This document shows positions 7,589-16,824 of a DNA stretch of 64,000 nt, piece by piece. How positions within the stretch are numbered: position 1 is the stretch's first letter; the number at the start of each line of letters is the position of its first letter. Origin of the DNA: Flavobacteriaceae bacterium UBA3611 (GTDB lineage Bacteria > Bacteroidota > Bacteroidia > Flavobacteriales > Flavobacteriaceae); the NCBI GenBank assembly GCA_002375495.1, contig DFLU01000013.1:12007-76006 (forward strand), given 5' to 3'. A program made the translations under genes and the position numbers. The notes below the pieces were generated by a model. That model worked only from the letters and a program-made list of their open reading frames with translations, was not told where the DNA came from and ran no database searches.

Positions 7589-8749
7589 ATGATTGAAACA
7601 AAAACGCTACTTGATTTATTTACTGAAACCAGACAACGCACAGAAGCACTTTGCAAACCACTTGAAATTGAAGATTACGTTGTACAGCCTACCATAGATG
7701 TTTCACCCCCGAAATGGCATTTAGGGCATACTACCTGGTTTTTTGAAGAATTTATTCTGAAAAAACACAAGCCTGACTATAGATTGTTCCATGAAGATTT
7801 CGCGTACGTATTTAATAGTTATTACGAAACTTTAGGCGAACGCGTGGTTAGAAGCGATCGCGGAAACTTATCGAGACCGGGGGTGGCCAAAGTGTATGAT
7901 TATAGGCATTACGTCACCAATGAATTGAAAGAGTTTTTAACGACTACCGTAGCTGCTGAAATTACAGATCTGTTACTTATAGGAATTCACCATGAAAAAC
8001 AGCATCAGGAACTTCTCATGACTGATATTAAATTTATCCTAGGTAACAATCCGCTGCTACCAAAATACAACGACACTTATGAAGAAAATCCTAGTTCTGA
8101 AACGCCCCAAGAATGGCTTTCGTTTGATGCTGGCGTATATGAAATTGGCCATAATGGAGACGACTTTTGTTACGACAACGAATTAGGAAAACATAAAACC
8201 TACTGCCAAGATTTTCAGATTTCAAACAGTTTGGTAACCAATGGTGAATATATAGCGTTTATAAAAGATGGTGGATATAAAGATTTCAACTTTTGGCATG
8301 CCGACGCTTGGGATTGGGTACAACAAGAAAAAATAACACAGCCTATGTATTGGCACGAGATTGATGGCGTATGGCACCATTATACATTACAAGGACTTCA
8401 AAAAGTAGACAACGAGGCAGCCTTAAACCATATTTCGTACTACGAAGCTTTTGCTTTTGCGCAATGGAAGGGGTGCCGACTACCAACCGAATTTGAATGG
8501 GAAGCAGCACAAGACAATTTTAAATGGGGAACCCGCTGGGAATGGACAGAAAGTGCCTACCTGCCCTATCCTGGTTATACCAAAGTGCCTGGCGCCCTAG
8601 GTGAATACAACGGAAAATTTATGGTGAATCAAAAAGTACTTCGAGGTGGCTCTGTGATAACTGCTCCTAAGCATACCCGCCCCACGTATCGAAACTTTTT
8701 TCAACCCAATTTACGTTGGCAATATACAGGCATCAGATTAGCTAAATAA
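7589..8749 (+). CDS. egtB: Ergothioneine biosynthesis protein EgtB (iron-dependent sulfoxide synthase)
   Basis: 386 residues. EgtB joins a thiol substrate to trimethylhistidine (hercynine) with O2. The N-terminal DinB-like domain shows the expected iron ligands: H47 in WHLGHTTW, and H135 and H139 of the HxxxHxE motif (HEKQHQE, 135-141). The C-terminal formylglycine-generating-enzyme-like domain has RLPTEFEWEAA and ends GIRLAK. The length fits stand-alone EgtB, not OvoA, which carries a fused methyltransferase. It is followed 15 bases later by egtD, so the two form an operon. An imperfect -7 box (TATCTTTA, 7546-7553) lies upstream. Whether the thiol is cysteine or gamma-glutamylcysteine cannot be read here; no EgtA or EgtC is nearby. 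Confidence 0.92.
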   Translation: MIETKTLLDLFTETRQRTEALCKPLEIEDYVVQPTIDVSPPKWHLGHTTWFFEEFILKKHKPDYRLFHEDFAYVFNSYYETLGERVVRSDRGNLSRPGVAKVYDYRHYVTNELKEFLTTTVAAEITDLLLIGIHHEKQHQELLMTDIKFILGNNPLLPKYNDTYEENPSSETPQEWLSFDAGVYEIGHNGDDFCYDNELGKHKTYCQDFQISNSLVTNGEYIAFIKDGGYKDFNFWHADAWDWVQQEKITQPMYWHEIDGVWHHYTLQGLQKVDNEAALNHISYYEAFAFAQWKGCRLPTEFEWEAAQDNFKWGTRWEWTESAYLPYPGYTKVPGALGEYNGKFMVNQKVLRGGSVITAPKHTRPTYRNFFQPNLRWQYTGIRLAK

Positions 8750-8764
8750 CCTTCTCACACTCAC

Positions 8765-9736
8765 ATGAACACTTCTACACCTTCCAAAACAAAAACCGCT
8801 TTCCAAAATGACGTGCAAGATGGGCTTAGCTCGTTTCCGAAGTATTTATACTCAAAATATATCTATGATGAAAAGGGGGACAAGTTGTTCCAAGATATTA
8901 TGGCGTTGCCCGAATATTATCTCACCAAATGTGAATTTGAGATTATTTCGGAACACACCCAAGAAATTGCTGCGCTGTTCAGTGAAAATGCAGCCAGTTT
9001 CGACTTAATTGAATTGGGTGCTGGTGATGGAAAAAAAACAAAGGTATTGTTGAAACACCTTGCAGACGAAAACTTCAATTTTGTTTATAAACCAATCGAC
9101 ATTAGCCAGAATGCTATCGATTTGTTAACCGAAAACCTCTCTTCAGAACTACCAAAAGTTACGGTTGATGCCGAAAAAGGCGAATATTTTGAGGTGCTAG
9201 AACGGTTGCAAACCTTCAACAAGCGCAAAAAAGTAATCTTGTTATTGGGGTCAAATATTGGTAATTTATTGCACCATCGGGCAATCGATTTTTTAACCAA
9301 GCTGAAAGATACTATGGGAGAACAGGACCAATTGTTTATTGGGTTCGACCAAAAGAAAGATCCGCAAACCATTCTCGACGCCTATAACGACGCCACTGGG
9401 GTGACAGCCGCTTTCAACAAAAATCTATTGCACCGTATCAATACCGAAATGGGCGGAAATTTCAATGTAGAAAAATTTAAACATTGGGAAGTGTATGACC
9501 CTGAATCTGGCACTGCAAAAAGTTATTTAGTGGCTACTGAAGCTATGTCTGTAACTATTGAAGCGCTAGACTTAACCGTCACATTCGATGCATGGGAAAC
9601 CATCCATACCGAAATTTCACAGAAATACACCGATAAAGTAGTGGCATGGTTGGCCGATTCGGCTGGATTAACTATTGAAACATCTTTTGAAGACGGAAAA
9701 GGGTATTATAAAAATTATGTTTTTAGAAGAAAATAA
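8765..9736 (+). CDS. egtD: L-histidine N-alpha-methyltransferase EgtD
   Basis: 323 residues, the same size as characterised EgtD. It makes hercynine by three SAM-dependent methylations of histidine. Seen: the YYLTKCEFEI segment (about 51-60) that corresponds to the substrate-binding YYPTRTE region, the SAM-binding motif ELGAGDGKK (83-91), and IGFDQKKDP in the middle. It follows egtB by 15 bases. Together the two genes supply the core of the ergothioneine route; the final C-S lyase is not adjacent. Confidence 0.93.
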   Translation: MNTSTPSKTKTAFQNDVQDGLSSFPKYLYSKYIYDEKGDKLFQDIMALPEYYLTKCEFEIISEHTQEIAALFSENAASFDLIELGAGDGKKTKVLLKHLADENFNFVYKPIDISQNAIDLLTENLSSELPKVTVDAEKGEYFEVLERLQTFNKRKKVILLLGSNIGNLLHHRAIDFLTKLKDTMGEQDQLFIGFDQKKDPQTILDAYNDATGVTAAFNKNLLHRINTEMGGNFNVEKFKHWEVYDPESGTAKSYLVATEAMSVTIEALDLTVTFDAWETIHTEISQKYTDKVVAWLADSAGLTIETSFEDGKGYYKNYVFRRK

Positions 9737-9838
9737 GGTTAAGTAGCAGTAGCAGTAGTAAAAAAATGCTTTTCTAATTTGGAAACACAACGTACACAAC
9801 CCCCTCTAAACTTCTAAACAACTATTAAACTTAAAAAA

Positions 9839-10120
9839 ATGAAAGCCATTTGGAACAATGCTATTCTTGCTGAAAGCGATAAGACTGTAGTGATTGAAAA
9901 CAACCACTATTTCCCGCCATCGGCTATTAATAAAATGTACTTTAAAGAAAGTGCCCACCACACCCACTGCCCGTGGAAGGGAGAGGCATCCTATTACCAT
10001 ATAGAGGTGAATGGGGAAACCAACAAAGACGCCGCTTGGTATTACCCAAGCGTGTCTCATGCTGCAAAATCTATTGAAGGTTATATTGCCTTTTGGAAAG
10101 GCGTTGAGGTTACTCAATAA
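9839..10120 (+). CDS. DUF427 family protein
   Basis: 93 residues with the DUF427 pattern: the N-terminal MKAIWNNAILAESDKTVVIE, then SAHHTHCPWKGEASYYHI, then AAWYYPSVSHAAKSIEGYIAFWKGVEV. The family is a small beta-rich fold of unknown function, often found alone. It comes 102 bases after egtD on the same strand. No terminator is visible between them, so it may be a weak third member of that transcript, but no functional tie is known. Confidence 0.88.
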   Translation: MKAIWNNAILAESDKTVVIENNHYFPPSAINKMYFKESAHHTHCPWKGEASYYHIEVNGETNKDAAWYYPSVSHAAKSIEGYIAFWKGVEVTQ

Positions 10121-10126
10121 GAGAAA

Positions 10127-13100
10127 TTATTCTTTTAATAAATGCTTTACGATATGCCCTTCATCCGAAGTAACTATCAAGATGTAAGAGGCACTTGCCA
10201 ATTCTGAAAGATCGACTCGAGCTTCAATACCCATATCTTGTAACGGTATGGTTTTTACCAATCTTCCAGTAATATCGTACATCTGTAAATCGTTTAACGA
10301 AATCCCTCGTGGGTTCGCCAGCACAAATTCTTCTTGTGCCGGATTTGGATATACAAGTAATGATGACATTGTTGGTGGAGTTGCCACACCGAGTGCATCT
10401 TCAACTGTTAACCTAAAGATACAAGTGTCCTCATTTCCGGAAGGGTCTGCTACCGTGATTGTGATATTATAGCTACCGAAGTCTAGCATGGTCCCTGGTG
10501 CGGGTTGCTGAGATGCCACCACGGAACCTTCACAATTATCTGTAACTGCTACCATACCCATATCGAAATAATCTGGTACGGTATAAGGGCCTTCAGAAGC
10601 GACCGTTTGGTCTTCGGGACATTCGATAACAGGCGCTACAGAATCGACTATGTTTACCAATGCCGTACAAGTGTCTATGTCTCCGTTTCCATTAGTAATC
10701 ATAAGCGTTACCTGAATGGGTGTACCGATATCCGAACAGTCAAATGTATCAATGTCTAGTGTCATCCCGTCAATACATCCCATTCCAGACGAACCAGCAT
10801 CTACATCTTCTGGGGTGATGGTCGCCGTACCATCGGCCTGGATTGGCACAGTGATATCTTGGCAGACCGCCACGGGTGTAGCATTTTCTTCTTCAACGGT
10901 AACCACGGCAATACAGGTAGCCGTATTCCCATTTACATCTAAGACAGTAAGCGTGACGTCGTTTGTACCCACATTGGAGCAATCGAATGTATCCATATCG
11001 ATAGAAATTGAGTCAACCCCACAGGCATCTGAACTACCTCCATCCACATCGGCCGCAGTGATGACCACAGTTCCACTAGCATCCAACTGTACCGTGATGT
11101 CTTGGCAAACCGCCATGGGCGCTACAGAATCTTCCACAGTAACTTCAGCAATACAGCTGTTTACATTTCCATTGGCATCGGTTACAGTGAGCGTAACATC
11201 ATTTACCCCTACATCTGAACAGTCGAATGTATTCATGTCTATTGCTAACGTGGGCGTCCCACAATTATCTGTGGAGCCACCGTCAACATCAGTGGCAACA
11301 ATAGTGGCCATACCGCTTGCATCGAGTTGCACAGTTATATCTTGGCATAATGCATCAGGAACCTCAACATCTTCAACCGTAACAACTGCTACACAAGAAT
11401 TCATATTTCCGTTCATATCGGTTACCGTTAGAGTAACATTGTTTGTTCCAATGTTCGAGCAATCGAAGGTTGAGACATCGATCGCCGTTGTATCGATTCC
11501 GCAGGCATCTGAACTACCCCCGTCAATATCGGCTGCTGTAATGGTTGCCATTCCTGAACCGTCAAGCTGAATGGTAATATCTTGACAAATCGCTGAAGGC
11601 AAGATCATATCTTCAACAGTAACAATAGCTGTACAGGTTGAAGTATTTCCTGCTGGGTCGGTAACGGTGAGCACTACGTTATTTGCACCCACATTCGAAC
11701 AATCGAAAGAAGTAATATCTATCGAAGAAGATGCAATTGAGCAATTATCTGAACTCCCGCCATCTACATCAGAAGCAACAATAGAAGCACTTCCTGAAGC
11801 ATCAAGTTGAACGGTTATGTCTTGGCAGACCGCCATAGGCATTTCATCGTCGGTAACAACTACATTAAAACTACAAGATGCTGTATTTCCAGAAGTATCG
11901 GTCACTTCAAATGTATTTATCGTGGTTCCGACAGGGAAAGCACTTCCACTTGCCAAACCTGCAGTTTGTATGGTCGTAGCTCCTGGACAATTGTCTGTAC
12001 CTACGGGCGGCGTATAGGTTACCACCGCACTACAAGAACCTGCATCTGCTGTTTGAGTAATTTCTCCAGGGCAAGCAATGGTTGGCACTACAGTCTCTAA
12101 CCCTTCATTTACTACAATGGGATTACTTCCCCAGGCTACACTACAACTAGGATCCCCATTATTCGCCGCAGTTACGGTATATGAATTTGCTGCCAATCCG
12201 GTAAACACACCATTGTCGGTTTGTGTAATTGGCGGGCCTGCTGGTGCAGTTGGTGTTAAGGTATAATCAATGCCTGTACAATCTGAACAAGTAGCTGTAA
12301 CAGTTACTGTTCCATCTGTAGAACCAGGACAGGAGGTATCTGTGGCAGTAACATCTGAAATCGCAACATCACAAGCCAAGTTAACAAATAGTGGTGCTTC
12401 CCAAAGACCTCTTCCGAAAGTCCCTGCAACAATTTTTCCGTTTGTTTCATTAATTTCCAAATCATACACAGGCGTGTTTGGCAACCCTGTTTCATGTAGC
12501 TGCCATGGAGTTACGTCAGATTTATAATAAACTCCAACTGCCATCCCCACATACAAGGCGTCCATTGGAGCACCTCCCGTGTTCTCGTAAGCGATACTAT
12601 ACGCTGGCATATTGGGTAAGGTTCCAGAAACATTCGTCCATGTACTCCCTGCATCGGTAGACTCATATACTTTTTGCCCTGCTGTATAACCTCCCAAAGT
12701 GACCCAAACTTTTCTGGCATCTGCCGGGTCTACCGCAATAAATGTAATTGTCAAACTAGGCCAAGGCCCTGTAATGTTAGTCCAAGAGCCTCCGGTATTA
12801 GAAGACATTTCAATACTGCTTCCACTCGCCGCATACAATCTTGCTGGATCATCTACCCCTATGGCCAAGGCACCTGTTCCATTCGATCCTAAATTGGTCC
12901 AACTAGACCCTCCATTGGTACTTCGGTACACATCGGTGAAACCACCATAAATGATATCGGGATTTGTAGCGTCCATTCCGTAAGGTGTTACCCAAGAACC
13001 CGAAGATCCAGAAGGTCGTATACTAAAACTTGTATTCCCACCATTATTCGATTTTCTGAAATTTCCATTTTGCACCGCAAAATATACTGTATTGGGGTTG

Positions 13101-14653
13101 TTATAATCGATCATACAATCCATTCCATCGGCACCGTAGATATGCTGAATTGTTGTAGATCCTGAATAAACATTAGACCCATTGTCTTGAGAACCACCTA
13201 TTAGTAGGTTAGGATTAGAAGGTACTCCAGCTATTCTATAAAATTGCATAATCTGCAAACCGTCCCAAATATTCGTGAATGTTTGTCCGTTGTCTGAACT
13301 CACCGAAACGCCACCATCACTACCTACGTATAGTTTTCCGTCTACAGGATTGTATGCTAATTCATGGATGTCTGCATGCACATATTCAAAACTCCCTGTA
13401 GGCTCATTCCATTTTGAAACGGCATTAAGACTAGACCCTCCATTTGTAGACCGCCAAACATTGATACCGCCAGTAATTATGTTTTCAGCATTAGATGGGT
13501 TTACAGCCATTGCTAGATCGTACCAAGATTGGTCGCTATCGTCATTACCATTTGTGGCATATCCTAAAATGTTAGGAGTGGCGGTCATTAAGCTAAAGGA
13601 AACACCGCTATCTGTTGAGCGAAAAATTCCTCTAAATGAACCTGTCCCTAAACTGGGCCCTGCCAAATAGTAAACATAATTTGGGTTTGCTGGAGAAACC
13701 GCGAGTGCAATTCGAGTTTCACCACTGGGCAAGCCTGTGCTAATCTCAGCCCATGTTGAACCCGTATCGGTTGAACGATAGAATGTATTTCCCGTTACGG
13801 CGTAAACAACGCTGGGGTCGCCAGGTTTAAATTCGATATCCCTAAAGCTGCCTGAACGAACATTGCTACTGGTGTTCCAACCATCAGTGGTTTTATAAAT
13901 ACCTCCATTGGTCACCACTAACATCGTATTACTATCGGTAGGATGCATTAACAGTTTATATCCTCTAAAGTTTTGTGTAACATTCCAACTTAATCCTGTG
14001 GAAGCCCAAGTAGCTCCGCCGTCAATAGACTTCATAACCCCAATAGACCGAGTATCACCGCCATCACCATCGCCTGTCAAAATATAGACCGTTTCAGGGG
14101 CGCTATGGTCAACTGCAATACCTGAAACCCCGATGCTAGCCAAAGCGTCTGTCATAGGGTTCCAAGACGAACCACCATTGGTACTTTTCCAAAGTCCGCC
14201 AGCTGGCGTTCCTACATATATGGTATTTCCATCTGTTGGATGAAATCCGACTACATTTACACGACCCAATCCGCCATTATACCCTGACGAACCATTTGTG
14301 TATGAGGTAGGACCAAGATCGGTCCATCCTGCCATTCTCGAATTTGTGCCTGCAAGGTCAATTGCATTCGCCTCTAGCGCAGCGTCTAAAGTCATGCGGT
14401 TAAAATTCTTTCTAATAAGCCCATCTTCATTTACCATGCGCTCCATCTTATACTCCCACCTCTTGTATTGTTTATATCCGCTCCCTCTACCTAAATCTTT
14501 GTTGGCAAAGTAAGTTTCTGCCAATTGTTGCACCTCTTGTAAGGTTGTATTGGCTTTCGGGTTTTGTAATAGTTCAAGGTATTCTTGTGCAATCCCTTTC
14601 GGAACAGCACACAATAATATAGCAGCAAGCAGTAGAAGGTATTGTTTTTTCAT
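10127..14653 (-). CDS. Giant T9SS-secreted protein: BNR/sortilin-like propeller, HYR domains, five 80-residue repeats
   Basis: 1508 residues. A signal peptide (LLLLAAILLCAVPKGIAQ) leads into a large region, about residues 105-755, made of BNR/VPS10-like blades (repeats such as YKTTDGWNTS, YRSTDTGSTWAEIS, YRSTNGGSSWTNLG). This is the sortilin-type beta-propeller common in secreted Bacteroidota proteins. It is followed by a cysteine-rich SprB-like segment, a HYR domain, five tandem 80-residue repeats (each with CQDITVQLD, DVDGGSSD, FDCSNVG and NDVTLTV), another HYR domain, and a C-terminal type A sorting domain (LLVYPNPAQEEFVLANPRG through VKHLLKE). It should be exported by Sec, then by T9SS, and anchored or released at the surface. 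Adhesion or binding is likely; no catalytic site is recognised. Confidence 0.88.
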   Translation of the reverse strand: MKKQYLLLLAAILLCAVPKGIAQEYLELLQNPKANTTLQEVQQLAETYFANKDLGRGSGYKQYKRWEYKMERMVNEDGLIRKNFNRMTLDAALEANAIDLAGTNSRMAGWTDLGPTSYTNGSSGYNGGLGRVNVVGFHPTDGNTIYVGTPAGGLWKSTNGGSSWNPMTDALASIGVSGIAVDHSAPETVYILTGDGDGGDTRSIGVMKSIDGGATWASTGLSWNVTQNFRGYKLLMHPTDSNTMLVVTNGGIYKTTDGWNTSSNVRSGSFRDIEFKPGDPSVVYAVTGNTFYRSTDTGSTWAEISTGLPSGETRIALAVSPANPNYVYYLAGPSLGTGSFRGIFRSTDSGVSFSLMTATPNILGYATNGNDDSDQSWYDLAMAVNPSNAENIITGGINVWRSTNGGSSLNAVSKWNEPTGSFEYVHADIHELAYNPVDGKLYVGSDGGVSVSSDNGQTFTNIWDGLQIMQFYRIAGVPSNPNLLIGGSQDNGSNVYSGSTTIQHIYGADGMDCMIDYNNPNTVYFAVQNGNFRKSNNGGNTSFSIRPSGSSGSWVTPYGMDATNPDIIYGGFTDVYRSTNGGSSWTNLGSNGTGALAIGVDDPARLYAASGSSIEMSSNTGGSWTNITGPWPSLTITFIAVDPADARKVWVTLGGYTAGQKVYESTDAGSTWTNVSGTLPNMPAYSIAYENTGGAPMDALYVGMAVGVYYKSDVTPWQLHETGLPNTPVYDLEINETNGKIVAGTFGRGLWEAPLFVNLACDVAISDVTATDTSCPGSTDGTVTVTATCSDCTGIDYTLTPTAPAGPPITQTDNGVFTGLAANSYTVTAANNGDPSCSVAWGSNPIVVNEGLETVVPTIACPGEITQTADAGSCSAVVTYTPPVGTDNCPGATTIQTAGLASGSAFPVGTTINTFEVTDTSGNTASCSFNVVVTDDEMPMAVCQDITVQLDASGSASIVASDVDGGSSDNCSIASSSIDITSFDCSNVGANNVVLTVTDPAGNTSTCTAIVTVEDMILPSAICQDITIQLDGSGMATITAADIDGGSSDACGIDTTAIDVSTFDCSNIGTNNVTLTVTDMNGNMNSCVAVVTVEDVEVPDALCQDITVQLDASGMATIVATDVDGGSTDNCGTPTLAIDMNTFDCSDVGVNDVTLTVTDANGNVNSCIAEVTVEDSVAPMAVCQDITVQLDASGTVVITAADVDGGSSDACGVDSISIDMDTFDCSNVGTNDVTLTVLDVNGNTATCIAVVTVEEENATPVAVCQDITVPIQADGTATITPEDVDAGSSGMGCIDGMTLDIDTFDCSDIGTPIQVTLMITNGNGDIDTCTALVNIVDSVAPVIECPEDQTVASEGPYTVPDYFDMGMVAVTDNCEGSVVASQQPAPGTMLDFGSYNITITVADPSGNEDTCIFRLTVEDALGVATPPTMSSLLVYPNPAQEEFVLANPRGISLNDLQMYDITGRLVKTIPLQDMGIEARVDLSELASASYILIVTSDEGHIVKHLLKE
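10643..11842 (-). repeat. Five tandem 240-bp coding repeats in the T9SS cargo gene
   Basis: The CQDI codons recur at 10853-10864, 11096-11107, 11336-11347, 11576-11587 and 11816-11827, giving a period of 240 bp (243 once). Each unit encodes about 80 residues with two conserved cysteines and an Asp/Gly-rich loop that may bind calcium. Unit 5, nearest the C-terminus, is the most diverged. The array can expand or contract by recombination. Confidence 0.9.
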
Positions 14654-14733
14654 GGTAATTCAGTTTACTTCGGCGACCAAAGTACTGATTTATCCGATAA
14701 AATGAAAAGCAAATTGCAGATCAGCGTTAAAAT

Positions 14734-15807
14734 TTATATAAAAGAACACAGTCTTTCAAGGTCTTCTTCGGAATTGTAAAAATGAAAACTGACCCTTAAC
14801 CCGCTTCCTCGCTGGGAACAAACAATATTTTTGTCACGTAGTTTTTGAAATAAGTTCGCATCCCCTTTTATATTGAAAATTGTAGAATGATTCGACCTTT
14901 CCGCTGTAATCTCTTTTAAAACACCTTTTTCTTGAAAAGTTGCTTTGGCCTTGGTTGTAAGTTGCTCTAGATGAGAGTGAATGGCGGACCAACCAATCTC
15001 TTGTAAAAATTGAAGACTTTGTCCCAAGCTGCCATACACTAATGTATCTTGGTGACCGGGTTCAAAACGCTTCATAAATGGGATATGCTCTTTATTTCCG
15101 AAGGTAGCATCAGCCGAGTTAAAACCAATGGTTTTTGGGTATATTTGGTCTTGCACTCCCTCTTTTACCATAAAAATCCCGTTTCCGTAGCCAGCAAGCA
15201 GCCATTTATAGGCACTGGCGCCTAAAATATCTATCGGACTTTCAGCAAAACTGAAACGTTCAGTTCCCAAATATTGTGTTCCATCTGCAATGAGCAATAG
15301 TTCTGGGTGGTAGGCCTTAAGCTGTCTCAAAAAATCGATGTCTATCTTAATTCCGTTCAGATATTGCACCATACTAAACGCAAAAATATCAGGTCGATGA
15401 CGAGAAATCTCCTGCTCAATATTCTGTTCTAAATGTTCATTTATCGTAGCCGTGCAAATATTGAAATCTCGTTGTTCAAACGCCCAATTAATGCTCGGGT
15501 AATCTTTGTCTAGCAACAATACCTTTTTCCCTGCGGGAACACCTTCCAATAAGGTGTTTAGCCCAAATGAGAAGTTTGGGATTAGGGCAACTTCATTAAT
15601 AGTAGCATCGAAGAAACCAGCTACTGTTTTTCTTACATCATCCAAAAATTGCTTGTGATTGTCTCGAAACATACTCCCAAGTTCAACAAACGATTGGTCG
15701 TGTGCGGCTCGCCACTTTGCCAAGGGCACAGATAACAACCCCGAAGAAGCCGTGTTTAAATAGGTATGGGTCTGTAAAACTGGGAATGCTTTTCTTAAAT
15801 CTTCCAT
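14734..15807 (-). CDS. Class V aminotransferase-like PLP enzyme (cysteine desulfurase-like)
   Basis: 357 residues of the aminotransferase class V fold. Seen: FPVLQTHTYLNTASSGLLS at the N-terminus, LIPNFSFGLNTLL, the PLP aspartate region LLIADGTQYLGT, and the likely Schiff-base lysine in GASAYKWLLAGYGNGI (about residue 211). The C-terminus (GSGLRVSFHFYNSEEDLERL) is typical. It lacks the catalytic cysteine loop expected of a true IscS/SufS desulfurase, so kynureninase-, isopenicillin-epimerase- or C-S-lyase-like chemistry is possible. Its closeness to egtBD makes it a candidate for the EgtE-type C-S lyase, but it is 5 kb away on the opposite strand, so this is only a hypothesis. Confidence 0.8.
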   Translation of the reverse strand: MEDLRKAFPVLQTHTYLNTASSGLLSVPLAKWRAAHDQSFVELGSMFRDNHKQFLDDVRKTVAGFFDATINEVALIPNFSFGLNTLLEGVPAGKKVLLLDKDYPSINWAFEQRDFNICTATINEHLEQNIEQEISRHRPDIFAFSMVQYLNGIKIDIDFLRQLKAYHPELLLIADGTQYLGTERFSFAESPIDILGASAYKWLLAGYGNGIFMVKEGVQDQIYPKTIGFNSADATFGNKEHIPFMKRFEPGHQDTLVYGSLGQSLQFLQEIGWSAIHSHLEQLTTKAKATFQEKGVLKEITAERSNHSTIFNIKGDANLFQKLRDKNIVCSQRGSGLRVSFHFYNSEEDLERLCSFI

Positions 15808-15868
15808 AACTGGCGGGTTGATACCGTTAAAATTAGGTATTTTTACGTGAGACTAAAGGTAGCCAACA

Positions 15869-16342
15869 ATGTTTTCAAAAACCAACAAAAAAGAAAGAAT
15901 AGACGCAGAACAGCGCGAACAGTACGAATATGCCAGACAACGAATCAAGCAAAAGAAAAACTTGATGCGGCATTTCATTATATTTTTAGTAGGGTCTGTG
16001 TTACTTATCATCATCAATCCAGTGCTTGGGTATGGCAACGAATTTTTTATAAAAGATTGGTTTGTATGGGCCATTTTAATATGGGCTTTTTTGTTTCTTA
16101 TTCACTTGTTTAATGTACTGATCATGAACAAATTTATGGGCAAAGAGTGGGAAAACGAGCAACTGCAAAAGTTGAAAGCCCAACAAGAAAAGCGAATCGC
16201 ACAACTTAAGCAACAAGCTGTGCAGGAGGTGACCGTAAAGGAAGTAAAGGCATCTAAAGAAATGGATGCCCTAGGTGAGCATACCACCCATCCCGAAGTA
16301 AAAAAAAACAACCCGAACCAATTACCCCCAGAACAGGCATGA
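15869..16342 (+). CDS. 2TM domain-containing membrane protein
   Basis: 157 residues. A basic N-terminus (YEYARQRIKQKKNLMRHF) leads into two membrane helices (IIFLVGSVLLIIINPVLGYG and WAILIWAFLFLIHLFNVLIM), followed by a charged coiled-coil tail. This matches the Bacteroidota 2TM domain family, which also occurs fused to LytTR-type kinases. The function is unknown. It overlaps folA by 4 bases (ATGA), so the two are translationally coupled. Confidence 0.85.
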   Translation: MFSKTNKKERIDAEQREQYEYARQRIKQKKNLMRHFIIFLVGSVLLIIINPVLGYGNEFFIKDWFVWAILIWAFLFLIHLFNVLIMNKFMGKEWENEQLQKLKAQQEKRIAQLKQQAVQEVTVKEVKASKEMDALGEHTTHPEVKKNNPNQLPPEQA

Positions 16343-16821
16343 TTACTTTAATAGCAGCAGCTGGCCAGAACAATGAGTTGGGAAAAGACAATGATTTGGT
16401 TTGGCACCTCCCAGACGATTTCAAACGATTTAAAAAACTCACCACTGGCCACCACATTATCATGGGGCGCAAAACATTCGAATCGTTTCCAAAGCCACTA
16501 CCAAACAGGACACACATAATAATTACCCGAAATAAAGACTACCAAACCGAAGGAGCATTTGTAGTACACTCTTTAGATGCAGCTTTACTAAAAGCCGTCT
16601 CAGATGCGCAGCCATTTGTGATTGGAGGTGGCGAAATCTATACCTTGGCAATGGATGTTGCAGATAAAATTGAACTTACAAGGGTTCACGGTACTTTTGA
16701 AGCTGATACTTATTTTCCAGAAATAGATGCAACACAATGGGAACTGATTTCTGAAGAGCACCACGGCAAAGATGAACGACATGCGTATGCATTTACGTAC
16801 GAGACTTGGGTTAGAAAATAG
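16339..16821 (+). CDS. folA: Dihydrofolate reductase
   Basis: 160 residues. It reduces dihydrofolate to tetrahydrofolate with NADPH, which serves the thymidylate synthase encoded at 6104. Motifs: MITLIAAAGQNNELGKDNDLVWHLPDD at the N-terminus (with the catalytic acidic residue in LPDDFKRFK), HHIIMGRKTFESF, and FVIGGGEIYTLAM for the NADPH site. It starts inside the end of the 2TM gene (4-base overlap) and is followed 3 bases later by the kinase gene, so 15869-17670 is one transcription unit. Confidence 0.96.
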   Translation: MITLIAAAGQNNELGKDNDLVWHLPDDFKRFKKLTTGHHIIMGRKTFESFPKPLPNRTHIIITRNKDYQTEGAFVVHSLDAALLKAVSDAQPFVIGGGEIYTLAMDVADKIELTRVHGTFEADTYFPEIDATQWELISEEHHGKDERHAYAFTYETWVRK

Positions 16822-16824
16822 TCC

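Noticed and set aside
10716..11570. 284-residue open frame on the plus strand (and several shorter ones in 10.2-14.5 kb)
   Set aside because: They lie antisense to the 1508-residue T9SS protein, repeat with the same 240-bp period and encode low-complexity Ser/Thr/Val chains. They arise from the codon pattern of the repeats.
10643..11842. Regular repeats taken as a CRISPR array
   Set aside because: The repeats are 240-bp coding units in a single frame, not short direct repeats with unique spacers, and no cas genes exist here.
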